A stretch of 64,000 nucleotides of DNA. Origin: Actinomycetales bacterium. GTDB lineage: Bacteria; Actinomycetota; Actinomycetes; Actinomycetales; Cellulomonadaceae. The stretch covers positions 46,828 to 110,827 of the forward strand of contig JAHLLI010000017.1 of NCBI GenBank assembly GCA_020444245.1. The letters are read 5' to 3'. The notes under the pieces were generated by a model that was not told the DNA's origin, searched no databases, and was given only the letters and a program-made list of their open reading frames with translations. The position numbers and the translations under genes are program-made. This document shows positions 17,830 through 28,700 of this stretch, piece after piece; the first letter of the stretch is position 1; each line of letters opens with the position of its first letter.

Positions 17830-18587
17830 GCCGATCCGTCCCCGTGCACCGCGTCGAGCGCGGCCCGGACCGTGGCCACGTCGAGCTGCCCGGGCGCCGA
17901 GCCGCGGCCGACCGTCGCGAACGTCGCCACCGAGCCGAACACCCCGCCGGCCAGCCGGGACACCACGCCCAGCCGGCCCATCGAGACCGCGATGACGGGA
18001 CGGTCGAGCTCGCGCGAGGCGTCCCAGGTGGCGCCCAGCAGCTCGAGCACGTCGCCCGCGTCGAGCGGCGTGACGGCGATCTTGCACAGGTCCGCGCCGG
18101 CGGCCGCCATGGCACGCAGCCGCTCCAGGATCTCGGCCCTGGGCGGAGTACCCACGACGTCGTGGTGCGACATCACGACCGCCACGCCGGCGTCGTGCGC
18201 CAGCGTCACGGCCCGGTGCACCGGCTGCGGGCCGCCGCTCAGCTCGACGTCGACCAGGTCCGCGACCCCCGCGCGCACCAGGGCCTCCAGGGTCGCCAGG
18301 TGCGCCTCGGGGTCCGCCGGGGCCCGACCGCCCTCGGCCCGGGTCCGGACCGTGACCAGCAGCGGGAGCCCGTCGAGCGCGTCGACCAGCTGGTGCCCGA
18401 CCACGACCTGCGCCTCGACGTCCCCGGCCAGCGCCTCGGCCAGGTCGACGCGCCACTCGACGAGGTCCGGCCCGGCCTCGCGCACCACCGCCGCCTGCGC
18501 CCGCAGCTCGGCGAGGTCGACGCCGGTCAGCGGCACCACGACCGCGGGCCTGGCGGCGTCGAAGCGCACCCCACGGATCTCGAGCAT
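17826..18587 (-). CDS. aroD: Type I 3-dehydroquinate dehydratase
   Basis: A 253-residue Schiff-base aldolase-type enzyme that dehydrates 3-dehydroquinate to 3-dehydroshikimate. Hallmarks are DLVEWRVDL, the catalytic His in VVMSHHDVVGTPP, the Schiff-base Lys in LCKIAVTP, and the C-terminal VSMGRLGVVSRLAGGVFGS substrate loop. Many actinobacteria use the unrelated type II enzyme (AroQ), so a type I copy fused by overlap to aroK is worth noting. It is probably the first gene of this pair. Confidence 0.95.
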   Translation of the reverse strand: MLEIRGVRFDAARPAVVVPLTGVDLAELRAQAAVVREAGPDLVEWRVDLAEALAGDVEAQVVVGHQLVDALDGLPLLVTVRTRAEGGRAPADPEAHLATLEALVRAGVADLVDVELSGGPQPVHRAVTLAHDAGVAVVMSHHDVVGTPPRAEILERLRAMAAAGADLCKIAVTPLDAGDVLELLGATWDASRELDRPVIAVSMGRLGVVSRLAGGVFGSVATFATVGRGSAPGQLDVATVRAALDAVHGDGSA

Positions 18588-18599
18588 GGGCCGATCATG

Positions 18600-18638
18600 C
18601 CAGCGGGGCCCGGCGCGTCCAACGCCGGGCCCCGCTGG
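18600..18638. terminator. Perfect 16-bp hairpin terminator after pntB
   Basis: Arms 18600-18615 and 18623-18638 pair exactly around a 7-base loop. The hairpin lies 17 bases beyond the pntB stop and just upstream of aroD, so it separates the two operons. Confidence 0.88.
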
Positions 18639-18655
18639 TCACGCGACCGTCGTGG

Positions 18656-20092
18656 TCAGGAGACCCCGACCGGCAGCTGCGCGAGGATCGCCTCGACCAT
18701 GGTCTTCGCGTCGCCGAACAGCATCGAGGTGTTCTCCTTGAAGAACAGCGGGTTCTGCACACCCGCGTAGCCGGTGGCCATCGAGCGCTTGAACACAATG
18801 ACCTGCTTCGCCTTCCACACCTCGAGCACCGGCATGCCCGCGATCGGCGATCCCGGGTCGTCCAGCGCCGCCGGGTTGACCGTGTCGTTGGCGCCGATCA
18901 CCAGCACGACGTCGGTGTCGTCGAAGTCGTCGTTGATCTCGTCCATCTCGAGCACGATGTCGTACGGCACCTTGGCCTCGGCCAGCAGCACGTTCATGTG
19001 CCCGGGCAGGCGGCCGGCGACCGGGTGCACCCCGAACCGGACCTTGACGCCGTGCGCGCGCAGCTTGCTGGTCAGGTCGGCCACCGGGTACTGCGCCTTG
19101 GCGACCGCCATGCCGTAGCCGGGGGTGATGATGACGGACTTCGCCGCGAGCAGGAGCTCGGCGGTCGACGCCGCGTCGATCTCGCGGTGCTCGCCCTGCT
19201 CGCCGTCGCCGGCGACCACGGTCCCGCCCTCGGCACCGAAGCCACCGAGGATCACCGAGATGAACGAGCGGTTCATCGCCCGGCACATGATGTAGCTCAG
19301 GATCGCACCGGAGGACCCCACGAGGGACCCGGTGATGATCAGCAGGGCGTTGCCGAGCATGAACCCGGCGGCCGCAGCGGCCCACCCGGAGTAGGAGTTC
19401 AGCATCGACACCACGACCGGCATGTCGCCGCCGCCGATCGCCGCGACCATGTGGAAGCCGAGCAGGAAGCCGATCAGCGCGATCCCGGCGATCAGGACGA
19501 CACCGAAGCCGATCTGGTCGTGCGGGAGCGCGACCAGCCAGATCATCAGGGCGAAGAACACGCCGAAGCCGGCCAGGTTCAGCATGTTCCGACCGGGCAG
19601 CACCAGCGGCGCCGACTTCATCTTCGCCGAGAGCTTCAGGTAGGCCACCACCGACCCGGTGAAGGTGTACGCGCCGATGAGCACGCCCAGCGCGACCTCG
19701 ACCAGGTGGACTGCGCCGCCCTCGCCCTCGGGCACGATGAACGAGTTGAAGCCCACCAGCACCGCGGCCATGCCGACGAACGAGTGGAACGCCGCGATGA
19801 GCTCGGGCATCTGGGTCATCTCGACCTTGCGCGCGATCGGGGTGCCGACCAGGGCCCCGAACGCCAGCACGGCGACGATGAGGGCGAGCGTGACTCCCAC
19901 CGAGTGGCGGTTCGGCTCGTGGGCGGACTTGTACAGCGAGTCGACGATGGTCGCGGCGAGGGCGAGCACCATGCCGGCCATGCCGGTGAGCGTGCCCATC
20001 CGCGCCGTGGTCGGCTTGGACAGGCCTGCGAGCGACAGGATGAACATGATGCCTGCGACGATGTACAGGCCGAAGACGAACTGCGTCAGCAT
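18656..20092 (-). CDS. pntB: NAD(P) transhydrogenase beta subunit
   Basis: A 478-residue subunit of the proton-translocating transhydrogenase, which uses the proton motive force to make NADPH from NADH. About nine membrane helices fill residues 1 to 270. The NADP(H)-binding domain III follows, with [35 protein letters not shown] and [12 protein letters not shown], all strongly conserved. ATG 20092 lies seven bases after AAGGAGG; that site overlaps the end of pntA, so the pair is coupled. Confidence 0.97.
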   Translation of the reverse strand: MLTQFVFGLYIVAGIMFILSLAGLSKPTTARMGTLTGMAGMVLALAATIVDSLYKSAHEPNRHSVGVTLALIVAVLAFGALVGTPIARKVEMTQMPELIAAFHSFVGMAAVLVGFNSFIVPEGEGGAVHLVEVALGVLIGAYTFTGSVVAYLKLSAKMKSAPLVLPGRNMLNLAGFGVFFALMIWLVALPHDQIGFGVVLIAGIALIGFLLGFHMVAAIGGGDMPVVVSMLNSYSGWAAAAAGFMLGNALLIITGSLVGSSGAILSYIMCRAMNRSFISVILGGFGAEGGTVVAGDGEQGEHREIDAASTAELLLAAKSVIITPGYGMAVAKAQYPVADLTSKLRAHGVKVRFGVHPVAGRLPGHMNVLLAEAKVPYDIVLEMDEINDDFDDTDVVLVIGANDTVNPAALDDPGSPIAGMPVLEVWKAKQVIVFKRSMATGYAGVQNPLFFKENTSMLFGDAKTMVEAILAQLPVGVS

Positions 20093-20094
20093 GC

Positions 20095-21654
20095 TCACAC
20101 CTCCTTCTGGAACATGCTGAGCATCCGGTACGTGACCAGGAAGCCGCCGAAGATGTTGATCGAGGCGATGGCCGCCGCGACGATCGACAGCGCCATCACC
20201 GCCACGTTCGTCGAGCCGATCTGGAGCAGGGCGCCGACGAGGATGATCCCGGAGATCGCGTTGGTCTGGGACATCAGCGGGGTGTGCAGCGAGTGCGAGA
20301 CGCCGCTGATGACGTAGAAGCCGACGACCACCGCGAGCGCGAACACCGTGAACGCGGTGACGAAGCTCGGCGGGGAGAACGTCACCGCGAGCACCACGAG
20401 CACCGCGGCGATCCCGGCGCCGACCACCCGGCGCCGCATCTTGGCGGCGGCGGCCTCGGCGTCGAGCCGGGCCTTCTCGGCCGGGTCGATCGTCGGGACC
20501 TCGGGCGCCGCGGCGGCGGGTGCGGCCGAGACCTTGACCGGCGGCGGCGGCCACATGCTCTCGCCGCCGTGCGCGACGGTCATGCCGCGCACCACCTCGT
20601 CGTCGAAGTTCAGGACGACCTCGCCGTCGGTCTTGCCCGGCGTGAGCAGCTTCATGACGTTGACGATGTTGGTGCCGAACAGCTGCGAGGTGTGCTGCGG
20701 CATCCGGCTCGTGAGGTCCGTGTAGCCGATGATCGTCACCCCGTTGTCGGTGACGATCTTCTTGCCGGGCTCGGTGAGCTCGCAGTTGCCGCCGCCGGAG
20801 GCCGCGAGGTCAACGATCACGCTGCCGGGCTTCATGTTCGCGACCATCTCCGCGCTGATGGTGCGCGGCGCGGTGCCGCGGACCAGTGCGGTCGTGATGA
20901 CGACGTCGGCCTTGGCGGACTCGGCGGCGTACATCTCCGCGGTCAGCCGCTCCTGCTCCTCGGTGAGCGCCTTGGCGTAGCCGTCGGAGGAGACCTCCTG
21001 CTGGGCCGCCTCGGCCTGCACGAACGCCGCGCCCATCGACTCGATCTGCTCACCGACCTCGGGCCGGACGTCGAACGCCCGGACCTCGGCGCCCAGGCTC
21101 ACCGCCGCGCCGATCGCCGCGAGGCCCGCGACGCCGGCGCCGATCACGAAGACGTGCGCCGGTGCGGTCTTGCCGGCCGCAGTCACCTGACCGGTGAACA
21201 TCCCGCCGTAGCTCTCGGCGGCCTCGATGACCGCGCGGTAGCCGGCCACGTTCGACATCGTCGAGAGCACGTCGAGGGCCTGAGCCCGGGAGATCCGCGG
21301 CACGGCGTCCAGCGCCAGCCCGGTGACCTTCTTCTTGGCCAGGGTCTCGACCAGCTCCGGGTGCGCGGCGGGCATCATCATCGAGACGAGCACCGCGCCG
21401 GCCTTCATCTTCGCGAGCTGGGCGTCGGTCGGGGTGTTCACCGCCGCGACGACGTCGCCCTTCCAGACCTGGGCCTTGGTGACGATCGAGGCGCCTGCCT
21501 CGACGTACGCCTCGTCGGAGAACGTCGCGGCCGCGCCGGCACCTGCCTCCACGGCGACGTCATAGCCGAGCTTGACCAGCTGCCCGACGGTCTTGGGGGT
21601 GGCCGCCACCAGGCGTTCGCCCGGTCGTGACTCCCGTGGGACTGCGATCTGCAT
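20095..21654 (-). CDS. pntA: NAD(P) transhydrogenase alpha subunit
   Basis: A 519-residue subunit carrying the soluble NAD(H) domain I (residues 1 to about 380, with [14 protein letters not shown] and [20 protein letters not shown]) and three or four C-terminal membrane helices in one chain. DGYAKAL and [13 protein letters not shown] are other conserved parts. An Ala/Pro linker around residue 395 joins the two halves. It is thus the fused enterobacterial form rather than the split alpha1/alpha2 form. ATG 21654 follows AAGGAG. Confidence 0.97.
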   Translation of the reverse strand: MQIAVPRESRPGERLVAATPKTVGQLVKLGYDVAVEAGAGAAATFSDEAYVEAGASIVTKAQVWKGDVVAAVNTPTDAQLAKMKAGAVLVSMMMPAAHPELVETLAKKKVTGLALDAVPRISRAQALDVLSTMSNVAGYRAVIEAAESYGGMFTGQVTAAGKTAPAHVFVIGAGVAGLAAIGAAVSLGAEVRAFDVRPEVGEQIESMGAAFVQAEAAQQEVSSDGYAKALTEEQERLTAEMYAAESAKADVVITTALVRGTAPRTISAEMVANMKPGSVIVDLAASGGGNCELTEPGKKIVTDNGVTIIGYTDLTSRMPQHTSQLFGTNIVNVMKLLTPGKTDGEVVLNFDDEVVRGMTVAHGGESMWPPPPVKVSAAPAAAAPEVPTIDPAEKARLDAEAAAAKMRRRVVGAGIAAVLVVLAVTFSPPSFVTAFTVFALAVVVGFYVISGVSHSLHTPLMSQTNAISGIILVGALLQIGSTNVAVMALSIVAAAIASINIFGGFLVTYRMLSMFQKEV

Positions 21655-22023
21655 CCTCACTCCTTCGTGCACACGACGTGCGACTGCTACTGAGGTTCCG
21701 GGGCCGGGGACCAGCGCCGGGCCGTGCCGGTGCGCCCGCGCCCGCAGGCTATCGCGGTCTTCGGGCGCCGACTGGCGACGACTCTGTCTCCCGCCGGCAC
21801 GTCCTCGCCGGCGCCAGGCCCTCGTATCATCGCGCGCCCGGTCCGGACGTCCCATGACTTAGGGCCTGCGGGACCTCCGTCCGATGGCGCTAGGCGCAAC
21901 CGGTGGATCGTGTGCCGCGCCCGCCCGGCGCGCGACCGGCTTGCCCGGCGGGTCCGGCGGGGGTAAAGCGGTCGGGGAGGCGAGAGAGGCCCTCGCGGGC
22001 GTCCCGCGACACCAGGAGGACGC
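21655..22023. promoter_or_regulatory. Divergent control region, pntAB / alcohol dehydrogenase
   Basis: This 369-base gap holds no convincing gene. The element GGGAC-CTCC-GTCC at 21870-21882 fits the core of the DosR/DevR box (GGGAC-N4-GTCCC, last base different). DosR boxes control oxygen-limitation genes in actinobacteria, and both flanking genes deal with redox carriers. It is 140 bases from the ADH start and 216 from pntA. No clear -10 could be fixed for either gene. Confidence 0.4.
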
Positions 22024-23007
22024 ATGCGCGCATGGCAGGTGACCCGACCAGGCGTCCTGCGGCAGGTCGAGGCGCCGGACCCGGAACCCGCTGAGGACGA
22101 GCTCCTGGTGCGAGTCGTGGCCTGCGGGGTCTGCCGCACCGACCTGCACGTGCTGGACGGCGACCTGCCGGTGCACCGCGAGCACGTGGTGCCCGGCCAC
22201 GAGGCGGTCGGCGTCGTCGAGCACGCCCCGGCGGGCGGCACGCACCGGGTCGGAGACACGGTCGGGGTCGCCTGGCTGCGCCGCACCTGCGGGGTGTGCG
22301 CGGCGTGCCGCACCGGCCGCGAGAACCTCTGCCCCCGCTCGACGTACACCGGCTGGGACGCCGACGGCGGCTACGCGGAGCTGGTCACGGTCCCGGACGC
22401 CTACGCCTACCCCTGGCCCGACGGGCTCGACCCCGTGCGAGGCGCGCCGCTGCTGTGCGCCGGGATCATCGGCTACCGGGCGCTGCGTCGGGCCGAGGTG
22501 CCCAGCGGCGGTGCGCTCGGGCTGTACGGCTTCGGCGGGTCGGCGCACCTGACCGCCCAGGTCGCGATCGCCGAGGGAGCCCGGGTGCACGTCATGACGC
22601 GTTCGGCCCGCTCCAGGCAGCTCGCGCTCGACCTGGGCTGCGCGTCCGCCCAGGACTCGACCGCGCCCTCGCCCGAGCCGCTGGACTCCGCGATCCTGTT
22701 CGCCCCGGCCGGGGACCTGGTCCCCGTCGCGCTCGCCGCGCTCGCACCGGGCGGCACCCTCGCGGTCGCGGGCATCCACCTGTCGCAGATCCCGCCCCTG
22801 GACTACCAGCGGCACGTGTTCCACGAGAAGCAGCTGCGCTCGGTCGAGGCGAACACCCGGGACGACGGCCGTGCACTGCTGGCGCTCGCCGGTCGCATCG
22901 GCCTGCGGCCGACGGTCACTCCGGTCGACTTCGACGCGGCGGACCACGCACTGGACGACCTGCGCGCGGGACGCGTGACAGGCACCGAGGTGCTCGCGAT
23001 GTCCTGA
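22024..23007 (+). CDS. Zinc-dependent alcohol dehydrogenase family protein
   Basis: A 327-residue medium-chain dehydrogenase. Catalytic zinc ligands lie in [10 protein letters not shown] and GHEAVGVVE; the structural zinc site has four cysteines in [15 protein letters not shown]. The Rossmann segment is [17 protein letters not shown], a slightly changed GxGxxG. At 327 residues it belongs to the short alcohol dehydrogenase group often induced under low oxygen in actinobacteria. ATG 22024 follows AGGAGG. It stands alone; the possible DosR-like box upstream fits an anaerobic or redox-balancing role. Confidence 0.9.
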   Translation: MRAWQVTRPGVLRQVEAPDPEPAEDELLVRVVACGVCRTDLHVLDGDLPVHREHVVPGHEAVGVVEHAPAGGTHRVGDTVGVAWLRRTCGVCAACRTGRENLCPRSTYTGWDADGGYAELVTVPDAYAYPWPDGLDPVRGAPLLCAGIIGYRALRRAEVPSGGALGLYGFGGSAHLTAQVAIAEGARVHVMTRSARSRQLALDLGCASAQDSTAPSPEPLDSAILFAPAGDLVPVALAALAPGGTLAVAGIHLSQIPPLDYQRHVFHEKQLRSVEANTRDDGRALLALAGRIGLRPTVTPVDFDAADHALDDLRAGRVTGTEVLAMS

Positions 23008-23020
23008 ACCGATCACGGCG

Positions 23021-23071
23021 GGGTGAAAACCCGTCCCGCCCGTCGTCATGGAACCCGCCTCGCACTAGGGT
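23021..23071 (+). promoter_or_regulatory. GGGTGAA box and -10 for GT4 gene
   Basis: GGGTGAA at 23021-23027 is followed, 39 bases from its last base, by the -10 TAGGGT (23066-23071). The same box and spacing recur at EPS-region promoters (33426, 61915, near 51375). The predicted transcript start is about 23078, ahead of a GAGGGA ribosome binding site. Confidence 0.5.
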
Positions 23072-23107
23072 GCGAGGCGACCCGTGCCCCGGACACCTGA
23101 GGGACGT

Positions 23108-24505
23108 ATGCCGACCTTCGACCGGCCCTGGCGTCGCTCCGTCGGGGCGCGCTCCACCGCTGCTCCCGGTACCCCGCGGCCCGTCGGGCGGGTCCTGATC
23201 ATCGTCCAGAACCTGCCGGTGCCACTGGACCGGCGCGTCTGGCTCGAGTGCCAGGCCCTGACGGCGCGCGGGTACGAGGTGAGCGTCATCTGCCCGCGCG
23301 GGCCCGGCGAGGCCTCGCACGAGACCCTCCAGGGCGTCCACCTGTACAAGTACCGCCCGGCGCCGGAGGCCAAGGGCCTGGTCGGGTTCGTGATCGAGTT
23401 CGTCTACAGCTGGATCCGTACCGCCGTGCTGTCGCTGCGCGTGCACCGGCGCCACGGCTTCGACGTGATCCAGGCGTGCAACCCGCCGGACACCTACTGG
23501 CTGCTGGCCCGGCTGTGGCGGGTGCGCGGTGTGCGCTTCGTCTTCGACCACCACGACCTGAACCCTGAGCTGTTCCGCTCGCGCTTCGGCGAGCCGCGCG
23601 GGCTCGCGCAGCGCCTGCAGTACCGCGGCCTGCTCTGGCTCGAGCGGATGACGTTCCGGACGGCCACCCGGGTGGTCTCGACCAACGCGTCCTACCGCCG
23701 GGTCGCCATCGAGCGCGGCGGCCTGGCCCCCGACCACGTCACGGTCGTCCGCTCCGGACCCGACACCAGGGTGATGCGTCCGGTCGAACCGGCCCACGAC
23801 CACACCGACGGCAAGCACCTGCTGGTCTACCTCGGGATCATGGGCCCCCAGGACGACGTGCACGTCGCCCTCGAGGTCATGGATGAGCTGGTCCACCGCC
23901 GCGGCCGCAAGGACGTGCGCGCCGCACTGCTCGGGTTCGGCGACACGCTCGCCGACCTCCGCGTGCAGTGCACCCGGCTTGGGCTGGACGACCACGTCGA
24001 GTTCACCGGACGCGTCGGACCGGACCGGATCGCCGACTACCTGAGCGCCGCGAGCGTCGGCCTCGGCCCCGACCGCAAGACCCCGCTCAACGACGTGTCG
24101 ACCATGAACAAGACGATGGAGTACATGGCGTACGCCGTGCCGGCGGTCTCGTTCGACCTGGTCGAGACCCAGGTGTCCGGCGCCGACACCGGCCTGTACG
24201 TGAGGTCCGGCGACATCGGTGCGTTCGCCGACGCGGTGGAGTCGCTGCTCGACGACGAGGACACGCGGGCGGCGATGTCGCTCGCCGCCCGTGAGCGGGT
24301 CGCGGCGGAGCTCGACTGGCGCGCCCAGGCGGCGCGCTACGTCGGGGTGTTCGACGGGCTGTTCGGCGTGGACACCACGCCGGCGGCCGCGGCCGACAGC
24401 ACGGCGGCCACCGACCCGCAGGGTCGCCGCTACGTCGACCTCGCGACACCGGGCGCGCTCGAGGCGTTCGTCCGGTCCCGGGGGCCGGCCCACCGGGACG
24501 AGTGA
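23108..24505 (+). CDS. Glycosyltransferase family 4 protein
   Basis: A 465-residue GT-B glycosyltransferase, probably a cytoplasmic enzyme of surface-polysaccharide assembly. The N-domain begins VLIIVQNLPVPLDRRVWLE and has FDVIQACNPPDTYWLLA and FVFDHHDLNPELFRSRFG. The C-domain has VYLGIMGPQDDVHVALEVMD and NKTMEYMAYAVPAVSFDLVE, an E-rich donor site. ATG 23108 follows GAGGGA. It lies 7.8 kb before the main EPS region but shares its GGGTGAA promoter element, so it may belong to the same regulon. Confidence 0.92.
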   Translation: MPTFDRPWRRSVGARSTAAPGTPRPVGRVLIIVQNLPVPLDRRVWLECQALTARGYEVSVICPRGPGEASHETLQGVHLYKYRPAPEAKGLVGFVIEFVYSWIRTAVLSLRVHRRHGFDVIQACNPPDTYWLLARLWRVRGVRFVFDHHDLNPELFRSRFGEPRGLAQRLQYRGLLWLERMTFRTATRVVSTNASYRRVAIERGGLAPDHVTVVRSGPDTRVMRPVEPAHDHTDGKHLLVYLGIMGPQDDVHVALEVMDELVHRRGRKDVRAALLGFGDTLADLRVQCTRLGLDDHVEFTGRVGPDRIADYLSAASVGLGPDRKTPLNDVSTMNKTMEYMAYAVPAVSFDLVETQVSGADTGLYVRSGDIGAFADAVESLLDDEDTRAAMSLAARERVAAELDWRAQAARYVGVFDGLFGVDTTPAAAADSTAATDPQGRRYVDLATPGALEAFVRSRGPAHRDE

Positions 24506-24506
24506 G

Positions 24507-25199
24507 CTAGCCCTGCTCCGTGGCCGTGCGCCCCGCCTCCGCCGCGCGGAGCCGGGTCTCGCTCGACCGCACTGCGGCCCGCAGCGCTGCCTCGGCGTCG
24601 ACGCCGGCGTGCGTGGCACGCGCCACCAGCGCGAGCAGCGCCGCCCCGATCTCCTCCTCGGGCGACCGCGGCGGGTCGCCCGCCACGGGCTCGAGGCCGG
24701 CGCGCTGCACCCTGCCGAGCACCTTCTGGGCCCGGGCCAGGGCCGGCAGGCCCACCGGGATGCCGTCGAGCACCGAGGTGCGCTCGGCCTTCTCGGCGGC
24801 CTTGATCTGCTCCCAGCGGCGGTGGACCTCCTCGGGGTCGAGCCCGGCGTCGGCGTCCGGCCCGAACACGTGCGGGTGGCGGCGGCGCAGCTTCGCGGCG
24901 ATCCCGGCGGCGACGTCCTCGAGGTCGAACGGCTCGGTCGGGTGCTCCTGGGCGACGCGCGCCTGGAACACCACCTGGAGCAGCAGGTCGCCCAGCTCCT
25001 CGCGCAGGTGGGCGCGGTCGCCGGTCTCGACCGCCTCGGCGACCTCGTAGACCTCCTCGACCGCGTAGGCGACCAGGGACTCGGCGGTCTGCTCGGCGTC
25101 CCACGGGCACCCGCCGGGTGACCGCAGCCGGTCCATCACGGCGATCAGGTCGGCGAGGTGCTCCAGGTCGGCCGGGGTGTGCCGGGCCGCCGGGCTCAC
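24507..25199 (-). CDS. mazG: MazG nucleotide pyrophosphohydrolase
   Basis: A 230-residue all-alpha NTP pyrophosphatase that clears aberrant nucleotides. The MazG motif is complete: EEVYEVAEAVETGDRAHLRE and EELGDLLLQVVFQARVA, the acidic residues that bind magnesium. RRRHPHVFG and RWEQIKAAEK follow as in the family. GTG 25199 overlaps the stop of the upstream lipoprotein gene (GTGA). Mfd, lipoprotein and MazG in this order is a common actinobacterial arrangement. Confidence 0.94.
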   Translation of the reverse strand: MSPAARHTPADLEHLADLIAVMDRLRSPGGCPWDAEQTAESLVAYAVEEVYEVAEAVETGDRAHLREELGDLLLQVVFQARVAQEHPTEPFDLEDVAAGIAAKLRRRHPHVFGPDADAGLDPEEVHRRWEQIKAAEKAERTSVLDGIPVGLPALARAQKVLGRVQRAGLEPVAGDPPRSPEEEIGAALLALVARATHAGVDAEAALRAAVRSSETRLRAAEAGRTATEQG

Positions 25200-25723
25200 T
25201 TCGTCGCGGAGCCGGCGATCCACGGGAACGTCAGGGCCGTGACGCCCGCGTTCTTGGCGTCCCAGGCCCCGTAGAGCGGGTTGACCGAGACCGTCTCCTT
25301 GGAGATCTCGTCGGTGACCGCGCTGATCACGTCCGACGCGTTGGAGAGGTTCTGCAGCGCGGTGCTCGCCAGCTGGAACCGGGCCGCCGCGACGGTGCCG
25401 GGGCCGTAGTCCGGGACGTCCGTGAGGCCGGCGTTGGCTGCCCAGGTGGCCAGCTGCGTGCGGGCCTGGTCGGCCGAGACGCCGACGCCGTTGTCCTCGG
25501 CCGCCTTGACCACGGCCGGCTCGATGATGAGCACGGTCAGGACCTGGGCCGGGGACGGGTTCTGGAACAGCGGGCCCAGCTCGGTGTGGGTGCGAGCCAG
25601 CTCGTCCTGGGAGATCACGTGGCCGTCGACCACCGCCGCGGCACCTGGCCGGACCGAGCAGCCGGCCAGCACCGTCACGGCCAGCAACGCTCCGACGAGC
25701 ATCCGGATCGCGGTCCTCGACAT
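25196..25723 (-). CDS. SurA N-terminal-like lipoprotein
   Basis: A 175-residue secreted lipoprotein. The signal peptide MSRTAIRMLVGALLAVTVLAGC ends in the lipobox LAGC, with Cys22 the lipid anchor. The mature part (AAVVDGHVISQDELARTHTE) looks like the SurA/PrsA N-terminal chaperone module but lacks a prolyl isomerase domain. ATG 25723 follows GGGGGGA. It lies between mfd and mazG, as in many actinobacteria, and probably helps fold exported proteins. Confidence 0.85.
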   Translation of the reverse strand: MSRTAIRMLVGALLAVTVLAGCSVRPGAAAVVDGHVISQDELARTHTELGPLFQNPSPAQVLTVLIIEPAVVKAAEDNGVGVSADQARTQLATWAANAGLTDVPDYGPGTVAAARFQLASTALQNLSNASDVISAVTDEISKETVSVNPLYGAWDAKNAGVTALTFPWIAGSATK

Positions 25724-25770
25724 CGTCCCCCCTCGCGGGCTCGCACGGCCCCGGACGACGATAGCGCCCT

Positions 25771-28700
25771 TCACGCGGCCTGCCTCGCCAGGACCTGCTG
25801 GACGAGATCCGTGAGCCACGCGAGCAGCTCGGAACCGGCCAGCGGCCGCCCGCCGACCCTCGCCGTGGTGGGGAAGGGCACGAGGACCGTCCGGGTCGCC
25901 GGCTTGAGCACCGCCCCGGGGTGCAGCCGCTTGAGCCGCAGTGCCCCCGACTCGGGCAGCTCCACCGGCGCGAGCCGGATGAACCGGCCCTGCGCGGTCA
26001 CGTCCGTCAGCCCGGAGCGCCGCGCGAGGTTGCGGAACGTGGCGACCTCCAGCAGCGCCTCGACCGGGGCCGGCGGCGCGCCGTACCGGTCGGTGAGCTC
26101 GGCCCGCACCTCCTCCAGCGCCTCGGCCGACGTTGCGTCGGCGACCTTGCGGTAGGCCTCCAGGCGCAGCCGCTCGTGCTCGATGTAGTCCGTGGGCAGG
26201 TGCGCGTCGACCGGCAGCTCCAGGGTGACCTCGGCCGGCGTGGTCTCCTGCTCCCCGCGGAAGGCCGCGACGGCGTCCCCGACCATGCGCACGTACAGGT
26301 CGAAGCCCACCCCGGCGATGTGCCCGGACTGCTCGCCGCCCAGCAGGTTGCCCGCGCCGCGGATCTCCAGGTCCTTCATCGCCACGGCCATCCCCGAGCC
26401 GAGGTCGGTGTTCGCCGCGATGGTCTGGAGCCGGTCGTGCGCGGTCTCGGTGAGCGGCCGCTCGGGCGGGTACATGAAGTAGGCGTAGGCCCGCTCGCGC
26501 CCTCGGCCCACCCGGCCGCGGAGCTGGTGCAGCTGGGACAGGCCCAGCAGGTCCGCCCGTTCGAGGATCAGGGTGTTCGCGTTGGAGATGTCCAGGCCGG
26601 TCTCGACGATGGTTGTGGTGACCAGCACGTCGGACCGCTTCTCCCAGAAGTCCACGATGACGCGCTCGAGCTGGTGCTCGCCCATCTTGCCGTGCGCCGT
26701 GGCGATCCGGGCCTCCGGCACCAGCTCTGCCAGCCGGGCGGCCGCCTTGTCGATCGAGGCCACCTTGTTGTGCACGTAGAACACCTGGCCCTCGCGCAGC
26801 AGCTCGCGCCGGATCGCGGCGGCGACCTGCTTCTCGTCGTAGGGCCCGACGAACGTGAGCACCGGGTGGCGTTCCTCGGGTGGGGTGGCCAGGGTCGACA
26901 TCTCGCGGATGCCGGTGACCGCCATCTCCAGGGTGCGCGGGATGGGCGTCGCGCTCATCGCCAGCACGTCCACGTCGGTGCGCAGCGCCTTGAGGGTCTC
27001 CTTGTGCTCGACGCCGAAGCGCTGCTCCTCGTCGATGACCACCAGGCCGAGGTCCTTGAACCGCACCTGCCCGGTCAGCAGGCGATGCGTGCCGATCACC
27101 ACGTCGACGCTGCCGTCGGAGAGCCCCTCGGTGACCTCCTTCGCCTCGGCGTCGGACTGGAACCGCGACAGGGCCTTGACCGTCACCGGGAACGGCGCGT
27201 AGCGCTCGGAGAAGGTGTCCAGGTGCTGCTGGACCAGGAGCGTGGTCGGGACCAGGACAGCGACCTGCTTGCCGTCCTGCACGGCCTTGAAGGCCGCGCG
27301 GACCGCGATCTCGGTCTTGCCGTAGCCGACGTCACCGCACACCAGCCGGTCCATCGGGTAGGGCTTGGCCATGTCGGCCTTGACCTCGTCGATCGTGACG
27401 AGCTGGTCGGGCGTCTCGACGAACGCGAACGCGTCCTCGAGCTCGCGCTGCCACGGGGTGTCCGGGCCGAAGGCGAACCCGGGCGTCGCCATCCGCGCCG
27501 AGTACAGCCGGATCAGCTCCGCGGCGATCTCCTTGACCGCCTTGCGGGCCCGGCCCTTGGTCTTGGCCCAGTCCGACCCGCCCATCCGGTTCAGCGCCGG
27601 TGACTCGCCGCCGACGTAGCGCGTCACCTGGTCGAGCTGGTCGGTGGGCACCCACAGCCGGTCGCCGGGCTGGCCCCGCTTGGACGGCGCGTACTCGATG
27701 ACCAGGTACTCACGGGTGCCGACCGCCCGCCCGGAGCCGACCGTCCGGGCGGTGAGCTCGACGAACCGGCCGACGCCGTGCTGCTCGTGCACCACGAAGT
27801 CGCCGGGACGCAACGCGAGCGGGTCGACCGTGCGCCGCCGGCGCGAGGGCATCGCCCGCATGTCCCGGGTCGAGGTGCCGGCGCGCCCCGTCAGGTCCGA
27901 CTCGGTGAGCAGCGCCACCCGCAGCTCGGGCGCGACGAAGCCGCTGGACACCGGTGCGGCGGTGACCGTGACCACACCGGGCTCCGGGGGTTCGTCGACC
28001 TCGCCGACGAGCCTGGCCGGGACGTCGGCGGCACCGAGCTGCTCGACCATCCGGGCCGCGGGCCCGTGGCCCTCGGTGACCAGCACCAGCCGCCAGGCCT
28101 GCTGCTGGAGGTCGCGCAGGTCCGCGACCGCCCTGGCCACGTCGCCGCGATAGCCGTGCACGGCGCGCGCGCCGACGACGAGGGAGCCGCCGGGGACCGC
28201 CGCGGGCTCGTCGACCGGGCCCGCGGCGGCGGGCGCCACCGGCCCGGCGCCGTCGTCGGGCGGCTCGTCCGCCGGTGCGGCGGTGAAGACGCTCATCGTC
28301 CACCACCCGAGCCGCCGGGCCAGGGCGAGCTCGCGGGTGTCCGCGTAGCTCGCGAACGACGCGGCCGACAGGTCGACCGGTGTGCTGGCCCCGGCGACGG
28401 CGGCGCTCCACGCAGCCGCGAGGAACTCGCTCGTGGTCGCCTGCAGGTCGTGGGCCCTGCGCCTGACCCGCTCGGGGTCCGCGACCACCACGAGTGCTGC
28501 GTCGTCGACCAGCTCGAGCACCGGGACCATCCGGTCGACCAGCACCGGTGCGAGCGACTCCATGCCCTCGACCGCGATCCCGGCGGCGAGCTTGGTGAGC
28601 ATGTCGGCGACCCCGGGCAGCTCGTCCACCAGCGCGGCAGCCCGGTCGCGGACCTCGTCGGTCAGCAGGATCTCGCGGCACGGCGGTGCCCACAGCCCGT

